Below are positions 28,389 to 36,626 of a DNA stretch of 64,000 bases, piece after piece. This DNA is from Bdellovibrio sp. CG22_combo_CG10-13_8_21_14_all_39_27. Its GTDB lineage: Bacteria; Bdellovibrionota; Bacteriovoracia; Bacteriovoracales; Bacteriovoracaceae. The position numbers and the translations under genes were made by a program. The notes beneath the pieces were generated by a model. It was not told where the DNA came from and searched no databases. It worked only from the letters and a program-made list of their open reading frames with translations. Each line of letters opens with the position of its first letter. Positions within the stretch are counted from its first letter, which is position 1. The stretch covers positions 72,626 to 136,625 of the forward strand of contig PCTW01000039.1 in NCBI GenBank assembly GCA_002786715.1, in the 5' to 3' direction.

Positions 28389-29018
28389 ATGAAGAATCAT
28401 ATAGTTAAGAAGAAAATAGGCCGGCCAAGGTCAGATCATAAGCCTCTTTTGACCCAATCGGCGATTTCACTCTTTCTTGAAAAAGGCTTTCATCAAACTC
28501 GAATTGAAGACATTATCCATAAGGCCGAAATAGGAAAAGGAACTTTTTATCTCTATTTTCAAAATAAAGAGCAATTGGTTCTAGACGCTCTTCAAAGCTT
28601 AGCGCTCGAGCTTAGAGAGACTTTTGATTGGGTTCATATGGAAATGCCAGAAGAGAGCAATCTCGAAGAACTCTTCCATAAAGAAGCCCTTAAAATCGTT
28701 TCAACACTTGAGAAGAATCAAGAGTTAGCTCGATTTCTCTTTAAAGAAGGTAGATCTGTTGGCCAAGAAATTGATCAGCAATTGAATCAGTACTATCTTA
28801 GTATTGTTGAGCAAGCTGAAAATACTTATGCCTTGGGAATGCATATGGGAATTCTGGAGAGAGGAGATCCAAGAGTTTCGGCCATGTGTGTATTAGGCTC
28901 TGTCCTCCAAGTGTTTCATTATTACCTCGAAGGTCAGCTCAAGTTGGAAACGAAAGAAATTGCGAAACTTGTCACTCAGTTTTGCCTACGTGGTTTGGGT
29001 TTAAAATCAATGACATAA
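28389..29018 (+). CDS. TetR/AcrR family transcriptional regulator
   Basis: This 209-residue regulator has a short basic N-terminus (GRPRSDHK), then the TetR helix-turn-helix (about 20-65; FLEKGFHQTRIEDIIHKAEI, GTFYLYFQNKEQL) and a helical ligand-binding domain. The ligand cannot be predicted; the neighbour suggests a lipid or fatty acid derivative. It is divergent from the fatty acid hydroxylase gene with the operator palindrome between them. The ribosome binding site is weak (ATAGG, 9 bases before ATG). Confidence 0.92.
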   Translation: MKNHIVKKKIGRPRSDHKPLLTQSAISLFLEKGFHQTRIEDIIHKAEIGKGTFYLYFQNKEQLVLDALQSLALELRETFDWVHMEMPEESNLEELFHKEALKIVSTLEKNQELARFLFKEGRSVGQEIDQQLNQYYLSIVEQAENTYALGMHMGILERGDPRVSAMCVLGSVLQVFHYYLEGQLKLETKEIAKLVTQFCLRGLGLKSMT

Positions 29019-29078
29019 GTAAATGTTAATATTACAGGGACTCTTGCAAATAATGGCTTCAAAACTTACTTTCACGCT

Positions 29079-29603
29079 ATGAAAAACTTCATTATTATTT
29101 TTCTATTAACGATCTCGACCTCGCTCTATGCTCGAATAGACAAAGTAGAAGTTTATAAATCAGCAAGACGTCTTGATCTCATCTCTAAAGGTGAAGTGAT
29201 TAAAAGCTTTGATGTACATTTAGGCTCTGTTCCCATTGGTCATAAAGAGCAAGAGGGAGATGGAAAAACGCCTGAGGGCTCATATAAAATCAGTTGGAAA
29301 AATGAGCAGTCCCAATATCATAAAGGCTTACTTATTTCATATCCAAATGAAGCAGACAAGCAGCGCGCCCGAGAGCTCGGAGTTGAGCCTGGTGGTGCTA
29401 TTTATATTCATGGTATGCCCAATAGTATTGGGAAGTGGCGCTATCTCTTTTGGAATTACACAGAAGAAGAAGCACGTGAACTTGTCTATAGCTTCTTAAA
29501 TAACTTTGACTGGACTCAAGGTTGCGTTGCTGTAACGAATGCCGAAATAGATGAAATCTTTGGATTAGTGAGAGAAGGCACCCCCATCGAGCTCTTTCCC
29601 TAA
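29079..29603 (+). CDS. L,D-transpeptidase (YkuD) family protein
   Basis: The 174-residue protein has a signal peptide (about 18 residues, ending SLYA) and a YkuD catalytic domain. The active-site pattern is present: H111 in IHGMPNS and C149 in DWTQGCVAVTNAE. Such enzymes act in the periplasm: they form or cut 3-3 cross-links, or attach or release lipoproteins at meso-diaminopimelate. There is no separate binding domain, so it is a minimal enzyme. In predatory Bdellovibrio, L,D-transpeptidases strengthen and remodel the prey wall; whether this one does so is only a possibility. Confidence 0.9.
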   Translation: MKNFIIIFLLTISTSLYARIDKVEVYKSARRLDLISKGEVIKSFDVHLGSVPIGHKEQEGDGKTPEGSYKISWKNEQSQYHKGLLISYPNEADKQRARELGVEPGGAIYIHGMPNSIGKWRYLFWNYTEEEARELVYSFLNNFDWTQGCVAVTNAEIDEIFGLVREGTPIELFP

Positions 29604-29605
29604 TC

Positions 29606-29637
29606 TGTCTAAGGATTAGACACCAGACATTTTTTAC
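29606..29637 (+). terminator. Weak candidate terminator after the L,D-transpeptidase gene
   Basis: TGTCTAA (29606-29612) and TTAGACA (29616-29622) can pair around a 3-base loop, and a run of six T follows after a short gap (from about 29630). The stem is AT-rich and the T-run is displaced, so termination may be inefficient. Confidence 0.35.
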
Positions 29638-29680
29638 TTAGTTCTCTTTCGCAAATTCTAATTCTCGCTCACCATGTTTA

Positions 29681-29700
29681 TGAGACAACTTCAAGTCTCA
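29681..29700 (+). repeat. Inverted repeat in the leader of the barrel gene
   Basis: TGAGAC and GTCTCA flank 8 bases, about 50 bases upstream of the ATG at 29753. It could be a small leader hairpin or operator; there is no T-tract. Confidence 0.25.
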
Positions 29701-29752
29701 CTCTCACCACGGAAAATCAATTTCACAAAAAAGTTATGACAGGAGGTCATGT

Positions 29753-30367
29753 ATGAAAAATCTTTTCATTATCAGCTTACTTATTCTTCTCACTCAAACC
29801 AGTTATGCCGGAGTTCATCTTGAACCCTATCTCGGCTATGCAGTCTCAGCCGGAACTGAACAAACCAGTAACGGTACCAAGATCGAAAGCAGTATGAACT
29901 ATATTGAATTCGGTGGACGTGCAGGTTGGGAGATGATGGGACTGTCTATTGGTATGGATGGCAACTTTACGCCAACCACTTTTGATATTGATACAGAAAA
30001 GCCCACGAAGTCTAAGGGAACAGTCGATTATAAGTCTCATAATTTAGGAGCCTTTGTCGGATTTGAACTTCCTCTTTTCAGGGTCTGGGGCAGTTATTAT
30101 TTTGCTTCACAAATTAGTTATGACAAAGATCGAGATACTTCTGTTAGTGATTCCACGGGCGATGAACTCAATGGTAGTGGCTATGGAGTGGGTGTTGGCT
30201 TTACTGGGCTGCCGATGCTAGCAATTAACTTAGAATACAGAGCAAATAGTTATGACGAATACAAAGACAAATCTTCTGGAGTTACGACAAAATATCCAGC
30301 AGGAGGAGCTTCTGCAATAGATGCTAACTCCATTTTGCTTTCAGTTTCTGTTCCTTTTCACTTCTAG
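29753..30367 (+). CDS. Small outer-membrane beta-barrel protein
   Basis: A 204-residue protein with a signal peptide ending TSYA (about residue 19) and alternating strands typical of an 8-stranded OmpW/OmpA-like barrel: a VHLEPYLGYAVS opening strand, repeated Gly-aromatic turns and a terminal strand ending in Phe (LLSVSVPFHF). An excellent ribosome binding site, AGGAGGT, lies 5 bases before the ATG, which suggests high expression. The stop overlaps that of the convergent pcp gene by 4 bases (CTAG). The ligand or role is unknown. Confidence 0.85.
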   Translation: MKNLFIISLLILLTQTSYAGVHLEPYLGYAVSAGTEQTSNGTKIESSMNYIEFGGRAGWEMMGLSIGMDGNFTPTTFDIDTEKPTKSKGTVDYKSHNLGAFVGFELPLFRVWGSYYFASQISYDKDRDTSVSDSTGDELNGSGYGVGVGFTGLPMLAINLEYRANSYDEYKDKSSGVTTKYPAGGASAIDANSILLSVSVPFHF

Positions 30368-30981
30368 TCTTCTCTACCTAATTGAACATTTGTAAGCTCA
30401 GGGCCTTCAATGGCCTTGAGCATTTTGGCTACTGCTTTAGTGATAAGGGTCATTTCTAAACCATCTTGATTAATCTCTTTCGAAGGAGGTAGATGAATAA
30501 ACCCACCTTTGAGATTATAGTTTTTGGCATAGTTTACAATCATATACATAAGATAATTGCAAACGTAAGTACCGGCCGTATTAGAGATAGCTACCGGTAA
30601 ATTATCTTTTAATCCATTCAACACCATTGCATGAATTGGCAATTGAGAAAAAAGACCATCTGAAGATTCTTCCAAAATATAATTCTGAACTGGTTGATTT
30701 CCGTCGTTATCTGCGATTCTTGCTTCAATCGTATTGATAGCAATTCGTTCAATGGTAATTTCTCGACGAGAAGAGGCCAATCCCGTTCCAATAATAATAT
30801 CAGGTTTAAATTCATTCATTTTTAGCTTCAATATTTCAAAGCAAGAATTAAAACTAACAGGAAGAACTATTGTTTCCAATTCAAAACTAAATTCTTCACT
30901 TTTTAATGAACTCATAAGCGCTTGAGATGGATTGAACTGCATTCCATCGAAAGGCTCAAAACCAGATATGAGAACTTTCAT
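30364..30981 (-). CDS. pcp: Pyroglutamyl-peptidase I (peptidase C15)
   Basis: This 205-residue cytoplasmic cysteine peptidase removes N-terminal pyroglutamate from peptides. The N-terminus MKVLISGFEPFDGMQFNPS is typical. The catalytic triad is seen as E79 (ITIERIAIN), C141 (GTYVCN) and H163 (GFIHLP). The length fits the family. It starts 9 bases after the 2H phosphoesterase stop, with AGGAAG as ribosome binding site, so it is the last gene of a three-gene operon with the radical SAM gene. It ends in a 4-base overlap with the convergent barrel gene. Confidence 0.93.
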   Translation of the reverse strand: MKVLISGFEPFDGMQFNPSQALMSSLKSEEFSFELETIVLPVSFNSCFEILKLKMNEFKPDIIIGTGLASSRREITIERIAINTIEARIADNDGNQPVQNYILEESSDGLFSQLPIHAMVLNGLKDNLPVAISNTAGTYVCNYLMYMIVNYAKNYNLKGGFIHLPPSKEINQDGLEMTLITKAVAKMLKAIEGPELTNVQLGRED

Positions 30982-30990
30982 CTGCTCTTC

Positions 30991-31656
30991 CTATGGATTG
31001 ATATTTAATTGATAGCGATAGTCTTTCGCGTGAAGTTCATCTTTTATAACTCCTTGGGAGCTGTGAAGATCTTGATCAGTAAAACCAATAGTAATATGGG
31101 GGTAAAAAAGTTCAGGCTTAAAGCCATTGTTAGGTAAGGTTGCCCATTTTTTTCTAAGTTTAATCAAGTCCAGTGAATCAACAATAATAAAAAAAGTCTC
31201 TTTTTCATCAACCTGATGACTTCCGATCGATTTAATTGAAAAATTAACTTTAAAACCATTCTCGTTAATGAAAGGGCCAATCATTTCTTCTAATTGCTTA
31301 ATAGTTGTCCCAGCAGGTTTGAAATTGCAATAATACTCGACGGGAGTAAGAACAGTTATATGTGCTTCTCCGCGATTTTTAAGTTGGGGGTAATCTTTTT
31401 TTAACTGTTCGAAAACCTTTTCATACCTAGGATAATCTAAATTCCGAGTAATATAAGAGCCGTAAGGACCATTTTCGGAGCTTGTTTTAAAGGTCATACC
31501 TCGGGTCTGGCTCGAATCAATAAATATTGAAGTAATTGGTTTATTCTCTTGGGGCTTTGAGTATTTTGAAAATCGTGGAGCAGGATCAGGGGAGCAAATA
31601 TCACCATATGAAGTATTGGTGATAATAAAAAAAAGTACGACAAATAGAGATTTCAC
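30991..31656 (-). CDS. Secreted 2H-phosphoesterase-like protein
   Basis: The 221-residue protein has a signal peptide (ending NTSYG, about residue 18) and two H-x-T motifs, H99-I-T101 (AHITVLTP) and H187-I-T189 (PHITIGFT). These are the two catalytic motifs of the 2H phosphoesterase superfamily, which includes RNA ligase-like and cyclic phosphodiesterases, about 90 residues apart as expected. The substrate is unknown; its export points to a periplasmic or prey-derived nucleotide or RNA. The GTG start overlaps the TGA of the radical SAM gene (GTGA). Confidence 0.72.
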   Translation of the reverse strand: MKSLFVVLFFIITNTSYGDICSPDPAPRFSKYSKPQENKPITSIFIDSSQTRGMTFKTSSENGPYGSYITRNLDYPRYEKVFEQLKKDYPQLKNRGEAHITVLTPVEYYCNFKPAGTTIKQLEEMIGPFINENGFKVNFSIKSIGSHQVDEKETFFIIVDSLDLIKLRKKWATLPNNGFKPELFYPHITIGFTDQDLHSSQGVIKDELHAKDYRYQLNINP

Positions 31657-32543
31657 TTTGTTAGTCCTTTAAGCTTTTTATCAAACCTTCTAATGTAGGG
31701 ACAATGTTGGCAGAGCTTTTCACAGAGTTCTCCCCTCTCAAAGCCTTCTTTCATTTTGACGGCTCGTTCTGATGCTAAAATCGTGTTAAGGGGCGTTTCA
31801 AACAAGTTTCCTAAGTTAATGTTTGCTTCTTTGTCGAGACAGCAAGGGACAACTGTCCCATCAGAAAGAATTCCAAAGTGATTGCGTAATCCTTGACACG
31901 TTCCTTTGTCACCTTGGTAAGGGAGATCAAATGATGGCCAATCAAAGCGAGAATCAAAATGAAGATAAACTTTATCAAATAATTTTTTACTCTTGGTGAG
32001 AGCGACTTCAACTTTTCGATTAATAGTTATCTTAAAAAAATCTTCAAGAAATTTAAAGACCGCTTCATTTTCGATCTCAGCATCAGCCCCTTGATTCCAC
32101 AACCGTAGATTGAGGTAAACTTCAGGCCTTCTTAAGCTAAGTTGAATAATAAATTGGCAAATATATTGAAGATAATCCTCCAAGGACTTCTCTGGAAAGT
32201 TATCGTGAAAACTTTGGATAGAAATATTGATTTGCCGCAAGCTTTTGGCTTGAAACAAAATCTCTTCTTTTTGCTTAAGCAATAATCCGTTGGTGGTTAA
32301 GTTAACAGGAATGTCATATTTCTCAGCGATTTGAAAGAAAGCTTCAAGGTCTTTATGCACCAGAGGTTCACCCATAAGATGCAAACAGATTTGCTTAGTC
32401 AGAGGTGCAGCTTGCTTCACGCACTCTTCAAACTGATGAATGTTCATATTGTTCTTGGGACGCACGACTTCCGGACAAAAGGAGCACTGAACATTACAAA
32501 TATTCGTGATTTCGATGTGAATGCGATCAAAAGTTTTTTCCAT
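31653..32543 (-). CDS. Radical SAM / SPASM-domain protein
   Basis: This 296-residue enzyme binds a [4Fe-4S] cluster through C16-xxx-C20-xx-C23 (ICNVQCSFC) and cleaves S-adenosylmethionine. A short SPASM-like Cys cluster follows near the C-terminus (VVPCCLDKEA and ELCEKLCQHCPY) for a second cluster. Such proteins often modify peptides or RNA; the substrate is unknown. The ATG follows directly on the T-tract of a terminator hairpin and has no Shine-Dalgarno sequence outside that hairpin; an in-frame TAA 12 bases upstream rules out an earlier start. It leads an operon with the 2H phosphoesterase and pcp. Confidence 0.88.
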   Translation of the reverse strand: MEKTFDRIHIEITNICNVQCSFCPEVVRPKNNMNIHQFEECVKQAAPLTKQICLHLMGEPLVHKDLEAFFQIAEKYDIPVNLTTNGLLLKQKEEILFQAKSLRQINISIQSFHDNFPEKSLEDYLQYICQFIIQLSLRRPEVYLNLRLWNQGADAEIENEAVFKFLEDFFKITINRKVEVALTKSKKLFDKVYLHFDSRFDWPSFDLPYQGDKGTCQGLRNHFGILSDGTVVPCCLDKEANINLGNLFETPLNTILASERAVKMKEGFERGELCEKLCQHCPYIRRFDKKLKGLTK

Positions 32544-32569
32544 AAAAAAGCCGCCCCATTAGGGCGGCT
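32544..32569 (-). terminator. Rho-independent terminator between the glucoamylase and radical SAM genes
   Basis: On the minus strand a perfect 8-base GC-rich stem, AGCCGCCC with GGGCGGCT (32569-32549), has a 5-base loop and is followed by six T (32549-32544). The ATG of the radical SAM gene follows immediately. The stem also has a short T-run on the plus-strand side. It should end glucoamylase transcripts; partial read-through would supply the radical SAM operon. Confidence 0.85.
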
Positions 32570-32597
32570 CTTTTATATCGAGATTATTGATATTTGA

Positions 32598-34025
32598 CTA
32601 GTTTCCAATCGCTTCAACCGCTTCGAGACGGTTCAAGTATGCATTAATAAAGCTTGAGTAGCTCCAAGTAAGGTGTTCAGCACCTTGCATATATCCATGG
32701 TCACGGTTCATTTGCTCTGACATCGAACCATCCTTAGGAAGGTGGATTCTAATTCTTGCCATGTACTGATCTCCTCTCTCAACGAGACCTTTTACTAGAG
32801 CTTTGAATTGAGCATCATTCTTCGTAAGAACCTTTCCAGAAACAAGTTCTTGGTCAACTGCCTGAGTCGTTAAAACTGTACCTAAGAAATCGCGATTTCT
32901 ATCGGTAATTTTAATCGTCTGAGCATTTGTCAGTGTTCTTGCCATTTTATAGTGGTAACTCGCAAAAGCTGCAGTCGTTAAGAACCATGGATTTCCGCCT
33001 TTGCCAGTTCCATATCCATCATATTGATCTTCAGGATATCTACCAATTGCTGCTCCAACATTGTTAAAATTTTGGTTCACTCTGTAGATATTTGCAAAGC
33101 TATCATTCATCTTTTGAGCGGTAAGCATGAAGCGGTCATCAAGAACGCTCATAAATGAGTCATTAGCTCTTTCTGTGTTGATCAAACCGAGAAAAATCGA
33201 AGAATCCATTCCAGACTTGTAATCGATACCACCAACCCTGTTAAGAGTTGATTTGAACATAGCTTCAGACTCACTCCAATGAAACTGAAGAGCTGTTTCA
33301 AGAGCACGAGCTTGGAGCTCGTACCATGAAGCTGCACCATTATCACCAAGCTTACGAGCAAGCTCAGCACCCTCAAGAAGTGCACGTCTCTGAGCTAAAC
33401 GAGTAAAGAAATGGTGACCCATAACCTCTTCCCAAAGATCGAAATCATGGTTTTTCCAGTTATGTGAAACGTATTCTAAATCTCTTTTAATAACAGAAGC
33501 ACTTGGCTGTTGACCGTCATAAAGAACTTCTCTGACATAGGCTTCGTGACCATTTTGAAGAAAATGATTGGCAAGCTTAATAAAAGTTAAAGCTCTTAAA
33601 GCTGGGCCATCATTTTGTGGACGTCCCCATGGGCCAACAAAGGGAGTTCCATCAACATTGAACTTTACTTCACCTAAGCGACCAGGAGCTTGCATTTCTT
33701 GCGATTGATGAAGACGAGTGAGGTCTGCATAATCAATAATCAATTTTAAAAGATCGTCACGATCAGCAACAAGAGTTGAGCGATCGAACATTCTCTCAAT
33801 TGTGAGCATCACTAAAGATGCATCTCTAACCCAATGGTAGTAATAATTTGGATTAGACTTTGAAGGAGAAGCGACAACGGTTCCCGGCAAAGTATCCGCT
33901 CTATTAATATTGGCCTTTAATTTTGTAACTGAAATTTGATACTGCTTGTTGAGCCAAATTTCAAAGTCGCCCGCTTGAGCAGACAAAGTGACGATGCTCA
34001 CGAGCATTATGAAAAAGCTTTTCAT
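32598..34025 (-). CDS. Secreted glycoside hydrolase family 15 (glucoamylase-like)
   Basis: The 475-residue protein has a signal peptide (ending SAQA, about residue 18) and a single (alpha/alpha)6-barrel GH15 domain, close to the fungal type. Recognisable motifs are GTVVASPS, YYYHWVRDASLVM (61-73), GPWGRPQNDGPALR, DLWEEV with the likely general acid E199, and GAEHLTWSYSSF with the likely general base E450. These enzymes release glucose from the non-reducing ends of alpha-1,4-glucans. It probably acts in the periplasm or on prey glycogen. AGAGGGG precedes the ATG. A strong terminator follows, so it is a single-gene unit. Confidence 0.93.
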   Translation of the reverse strand: MKSFFIMLVSIVTLSAQAGDFEIWLNKQYQISVTKLKANINRADTLPGTVVASPSKSNPNYYYHWVRDASLVMLTIERMFDRSTLVADRDDLLKLIIDYADLTRLHQSQEMQAPGRLGEVKFNVDGTPFVGPWGRPQNDGPALRALTFIKLANHFLQNGHEAYVREVLYDGQQPSASVIKRDLEYVSHNWKNHDFDLWEEVMGHHFFTRLAQRRALLEGAELARKLGDNGAASWYELQARALETALQFHWSESEAMFKSTLNRVGGIDYKSGMDSSIFLGLINTERANDSFMSVLDDRFMLTAQKMNDSFANIYRVNQNFNNVGAAIGRYPEDQYDGYGTGKGGNPWFLTTAAFASYHYKMARTLTNAQTIKITDRNRDFLGTVLTTQAVDQELVSGKVLTKNDAQFKALVKGLVERGDQYMARIRIHLPKDGSMSEQMNRDHGYMQGAEHLTWSYSSFINAYLNRLEAVEAIGN

Positions 34026-34053
34026 GATAAAACCCCTCTTTTCATGATTGCCA

Positions 34054-34069
34054 AATAATTTGAATTATT
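34054..34069. repeat. Inverted repeat upstream of the glucoamylase gene
   Basis: AATAATT and AATTATT are separated by TG, 29 bases upstream of the glucoamylase ATG. The spot suits an operator, but the sequence is AT-only and could be chance. The rest of the 214-base divergent gap (34026-34239) shows nothing I can assign. Confidence 0.3.
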
Positions 34070-34239
34070 AAACTTTCATATCGGACACAAGTCATCAAGT
34101 AAAAAGGGTTTACGTAAAGAAAATACCTAGAGCCTCCTTCGAAATTTCAGCGAATTAACATTCACAGTTATTGGCGAGATTGTTGCGCACTGTGTAAAAA
34201 TTGTCGATTTTGATTAAAACCCTTATACCTATTGGCCTT

Positions 34240-34728
34240 ATGAAATTGATTTCTCTGTTGCTTTGCTTTTTAAGTTCGAGCTTGTTTGCTGAAATGCGAA
34301 TGAGTTCTTTGCACATGGAAAAGGCCCGTACTATTGCTCAACAAATTGCCTATCGCGCGATGTTGAATTCCTACTCCGACAATCATGAATTGATACAAAG
34401 AGTTTACCTGAAGATCGGCTCAGTACGTTTCAATACTCCAGACTATGGCTACGATTTTACTTCTTGTGCTCCAATGACTTTGGCCTATGTTGAGATGTAT
34501 AAAGATCCAAATACCATTAATCTATGTCACTTATCACTGATTGGTAGCATCGAAAAATTAGCGCAAACCCTTATTCATGAATCTGCTCATTTGATTGGAT
34601 TAGAAGATGAATGTGATGCAAGCAGAGTTGAACTACTCCTATTTCGATTATCTCGCTCTCCCCTTGTCTATAAGAATAATTATTTGAATCAATGTGGACT
34701 AGATCAAAGTCTGCGTTGGCTTTTTTAA
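34240..34728 (+). CDS. Small exported HExxH metallopeptidase-like protein
   Basis: This 162-residue protein has a signal peptide (MKLISLLLCFLSSSLFA) and one zinc-binding motif HESAH in LIHESAHLIGLEDE, with a downstream Glu/Asp cluster that could supply the third ligand. The layout is like short deuterolysin-type (M35-like) zincins, but the family is not certain. Four or five Cys residues suggest disulphides. The frame extends to a TTG at 34201, but the signal peptide begins at the ATG at 34240. The last 30 bases overlap the convergent receiver gene. Confidence 0.72.
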   Translation: MKLISLLLCFLSSSLFAEMRMSSLHMEKARTIAQQIAYRAMLNSYSDNHELIQRVYLKIGSVRFNTPDYGYDFTSCAPMTLAYVEMYKDPNTINLCHLSLIGSIEKLAQTLIHESAHLIGLEDECDASRVELLLFRLSRSPLVYKNNYLNQCGLDQSLRWLF

Positions 34729-35106
34729 TAAAGGCCGAATCTTTGCCATCATCTGGGCAAAGGTGAAAGGTTTTACTAAAATGTCATCGATTCCTACCTG
34801 TAGAGCGCTTTGAACATCTTCCTTAGAGAGGATTGCTGACATCAAAACTACTCTTATAGAAGAGTGTTTTAACATTTTTCTTAATTGTCGAACAAACTCA
34901 ACTCCTGATTTTCCAGGTAAATTTTGATCAAGAATCAAAACATGAAACTCTTGATTCTCTAATTTAAAAAGCGCTTGAGTGGCATCATTGGCAACTACAG
35001 TTTGCAAATCTTCTGTGCCAACTTTTAAAAAAGCTTTAATGAGATCACAAATTTTTTTGTCATCATCAACTACGAGAACTGAATAGGGACGACTATCGAA
35101 GCTCAT
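34699..35106 (-). CDS. Stand-alone CheY-like receiver protein
   Basis: A 135-residue receiver domain (LVVDDD; phospho-acceptor D60 in LILDQNLPGKSGVEF; switch Ser in LMSAIL; Lys in LVKPF). Its ATG overlaps the stop of the hybrid kinase gene by 4 bases, so it is probably the output or relay partner of that kinase. No output domain is attached. Confidence 0.9.
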   Translation of the reverse strand: MSFDSRPYSVLVVDDDKKICDLIKAFLKVGTEDLQTVVANDATQALFKLENQEFHVLILDQNLPGKSGVEFVRQLRKMLKHSSIRVVLMSAILSKEDVQSALQVGIDDILVKPFTFAQMMAKIRPLLKKPTQTLI

Positions 35107-36623
35107 TTATTCGCCAAGACTCCACGAATAGTCGACATAAAAACCTCACTCGAAAAAGGTTTTAAAATAGCCGCCTTTACATTAAATCGCTCTTTATCTC
35201 GGTTGTAATAGTCCAAAACATTTGCACCACTCATATAGATGACAGGACAATTCTTTTTATTATTAAAGATAGCTTCCGCCAGTTCGGAACCATTCATCCC
35301 GGGCATCTGATAGTCAGTTATCACAACATCAATCTTTGTTTGTTGAAGCATCTTCAAAGCTGCTTCACCACTAGTTGACCCTATTAAAAGCAGGTCTTGA
35401 TCCTCACAAAATTTTTGGCAAAGATTCAGAATATTTGGCTCATTGTCAACGATGAGGACTCTTGGAATAGATTGATTTTCATGACTTAGAAAATGAGAAG
35501 TATTATCGACAAAGCTACTGACTTCTATTGAAGGAAGCTCAATTCTGAAATGCGCACCAGAGGCTGAGTCTAGTAAAGACAATCGTCCTTGATGAGCTGC
35601 GATGATTCGAGAGGAAATACTTAGTCCAAGTCCTGTTCCCTTACCTACTTCTTTGGTAGTAAAGAAAGCTTGAAAAATTCTCTCTCGATTTTCTGGCTTA
35701 ATGCCTGGCCCATTGTCTGTCACGTCAAAGTAAACTTCGCTGCCATCGTTGCCACAAGAAACTTCCAGTTGAACAGTAGGATTTTTAGTATTGGCATCAC
35801 TGAGCGCATCTACTGCGTTCTGTAACAAGTTAATTATAACTTGCTCGACTTTGATTTTATTAACGAGAATAAGTTGATTATTGTCTTGGATTTTAATTTT
35901 TAATGTTACTTCATTGTCTTCAAAATGTGATTTAACCATATGATGGCATCTATCAACCAAATCTTTAACACTACAATACTCTTTACGATCTTCGCTTTTA
36001 TGAAGAAACTCTTTCATTCCCGCTACAATTTGATTAATTCTTTCGTGCGATTCTCTAATATTATTTAAAGCTTCTTTTAAGTTTTCTCTTTGAGAATTGA
36101 GGTCATCTTCCTCCATTGTAAATTCGATAATCTCAACATTGCCAGATGCTACTGTTAATGGATTATTGATTTCATGAGAAATATTGGCAGACATTTCACC
36201 AATGGTCTTCAGTTTGTCAGCTTGCACAATTTGTTCGTGAGAAGTTTTCAATTCTTCAAGTTTTTCACGATACTTATCATACAATTTTTTCTCAACACTC
36301 ATGTCGTTAAACGAAATGATCAAATTTGAATCAACAAAAGAAACTCTGGGAATAACGGTTAATGCATTTCCATTAAAAACAAAAGAAGACTCCGCTCCGA
36401 GTGCAGTAGTCTTAGTCGAGAAAGATTTCGTAATCAATTCATTTAAAATACTCTCTAAGGGGCTCAGAAGTTCTGCCAAGCTGCCAGCCTTGTTAACAAG
36501 ACGAGGAGTAAGTTTAAATAAGGTTAAGAATGCACTATTAAAATAATGTATCCTTTGTTTTTCATCGATGATGACGATGGATAAGTTCATATCATCAAAG
36601 ATATTATAATTTTGTGTAGTCAT
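35103..36623 (-). CDS. Hybrid sensor histidine kinase (PAS, HisKA, HATPase, receiver)
   Basis: The 506-residue soluble kinase has a PAS-like domain (about 1-115), a short coiled coil, a HisKA domain with H150 (SANISHEINNPL), an ATPase domain (NLLQNAVDAL, DNGPGIKP, GTGLGLSIS) and a C-terminal receiver (from about 387; phospho-acceptor near 437 in ITDYQMPGMNG; ILKPF). No membrane segment is seen, so the signal is cytoplasmic or comes from a partner. It is in an operon with the SpoIIE-type phosphatase, the STAS protein (3 bases upstream) and the receiver (4-base overlap). Confidence 0.93.
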   Translation of the reverse strand: MTTQNYNIFDDMNLSIVIIDEKQRIHYFNSAFLTLFKLTPRLVNKAGSLAELLSPLESILNELITKSFSTKTTALGAESSFVFNGNALTVIPRVSFVDSNLIISFNDMSVEKKLYDKYREKLEELKTSHEQIVQADKLKTIGEMSANISHEINNPLTVASGNVEIIEFTMEEDDLNSQRENLKEALNNIRESHERINQIVAGMKEFLHKSEDRKEYCSVKDLVDRCHHMVKSHFEDNEVTLKIKIQDNNQLILVNKIKVEQVIINLLQNAVDALSDANTKNPTVQLEVSCGNDGSEVYFDVTDNGPGIKPENRERIFQAFFTTKEVGKGTGLGLSISSRIIAAHQGRLSLLDSASGAHFRIELPSIEVSSFVDNTSHFLSHENQSIPRVLIVDNEPNILNLCQKFCEDQDLLLIGSTSGEAALKMLQQTKIDVVITDYQMPGMNGSELAEAIFNNKKNCPVIYMSGANVLDYYNRDKERFNVKAAILKPFSSEVFMSTIRGVLANK

Positions 36624-36626
36624 GAC

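Noticed and set aside
29674-29739. A 21-codon open frame before the barrel gene as a leader peptide
   Set aside because: No Shine-Dalgarno sequence and no sign of regulatory codons; likely chance.
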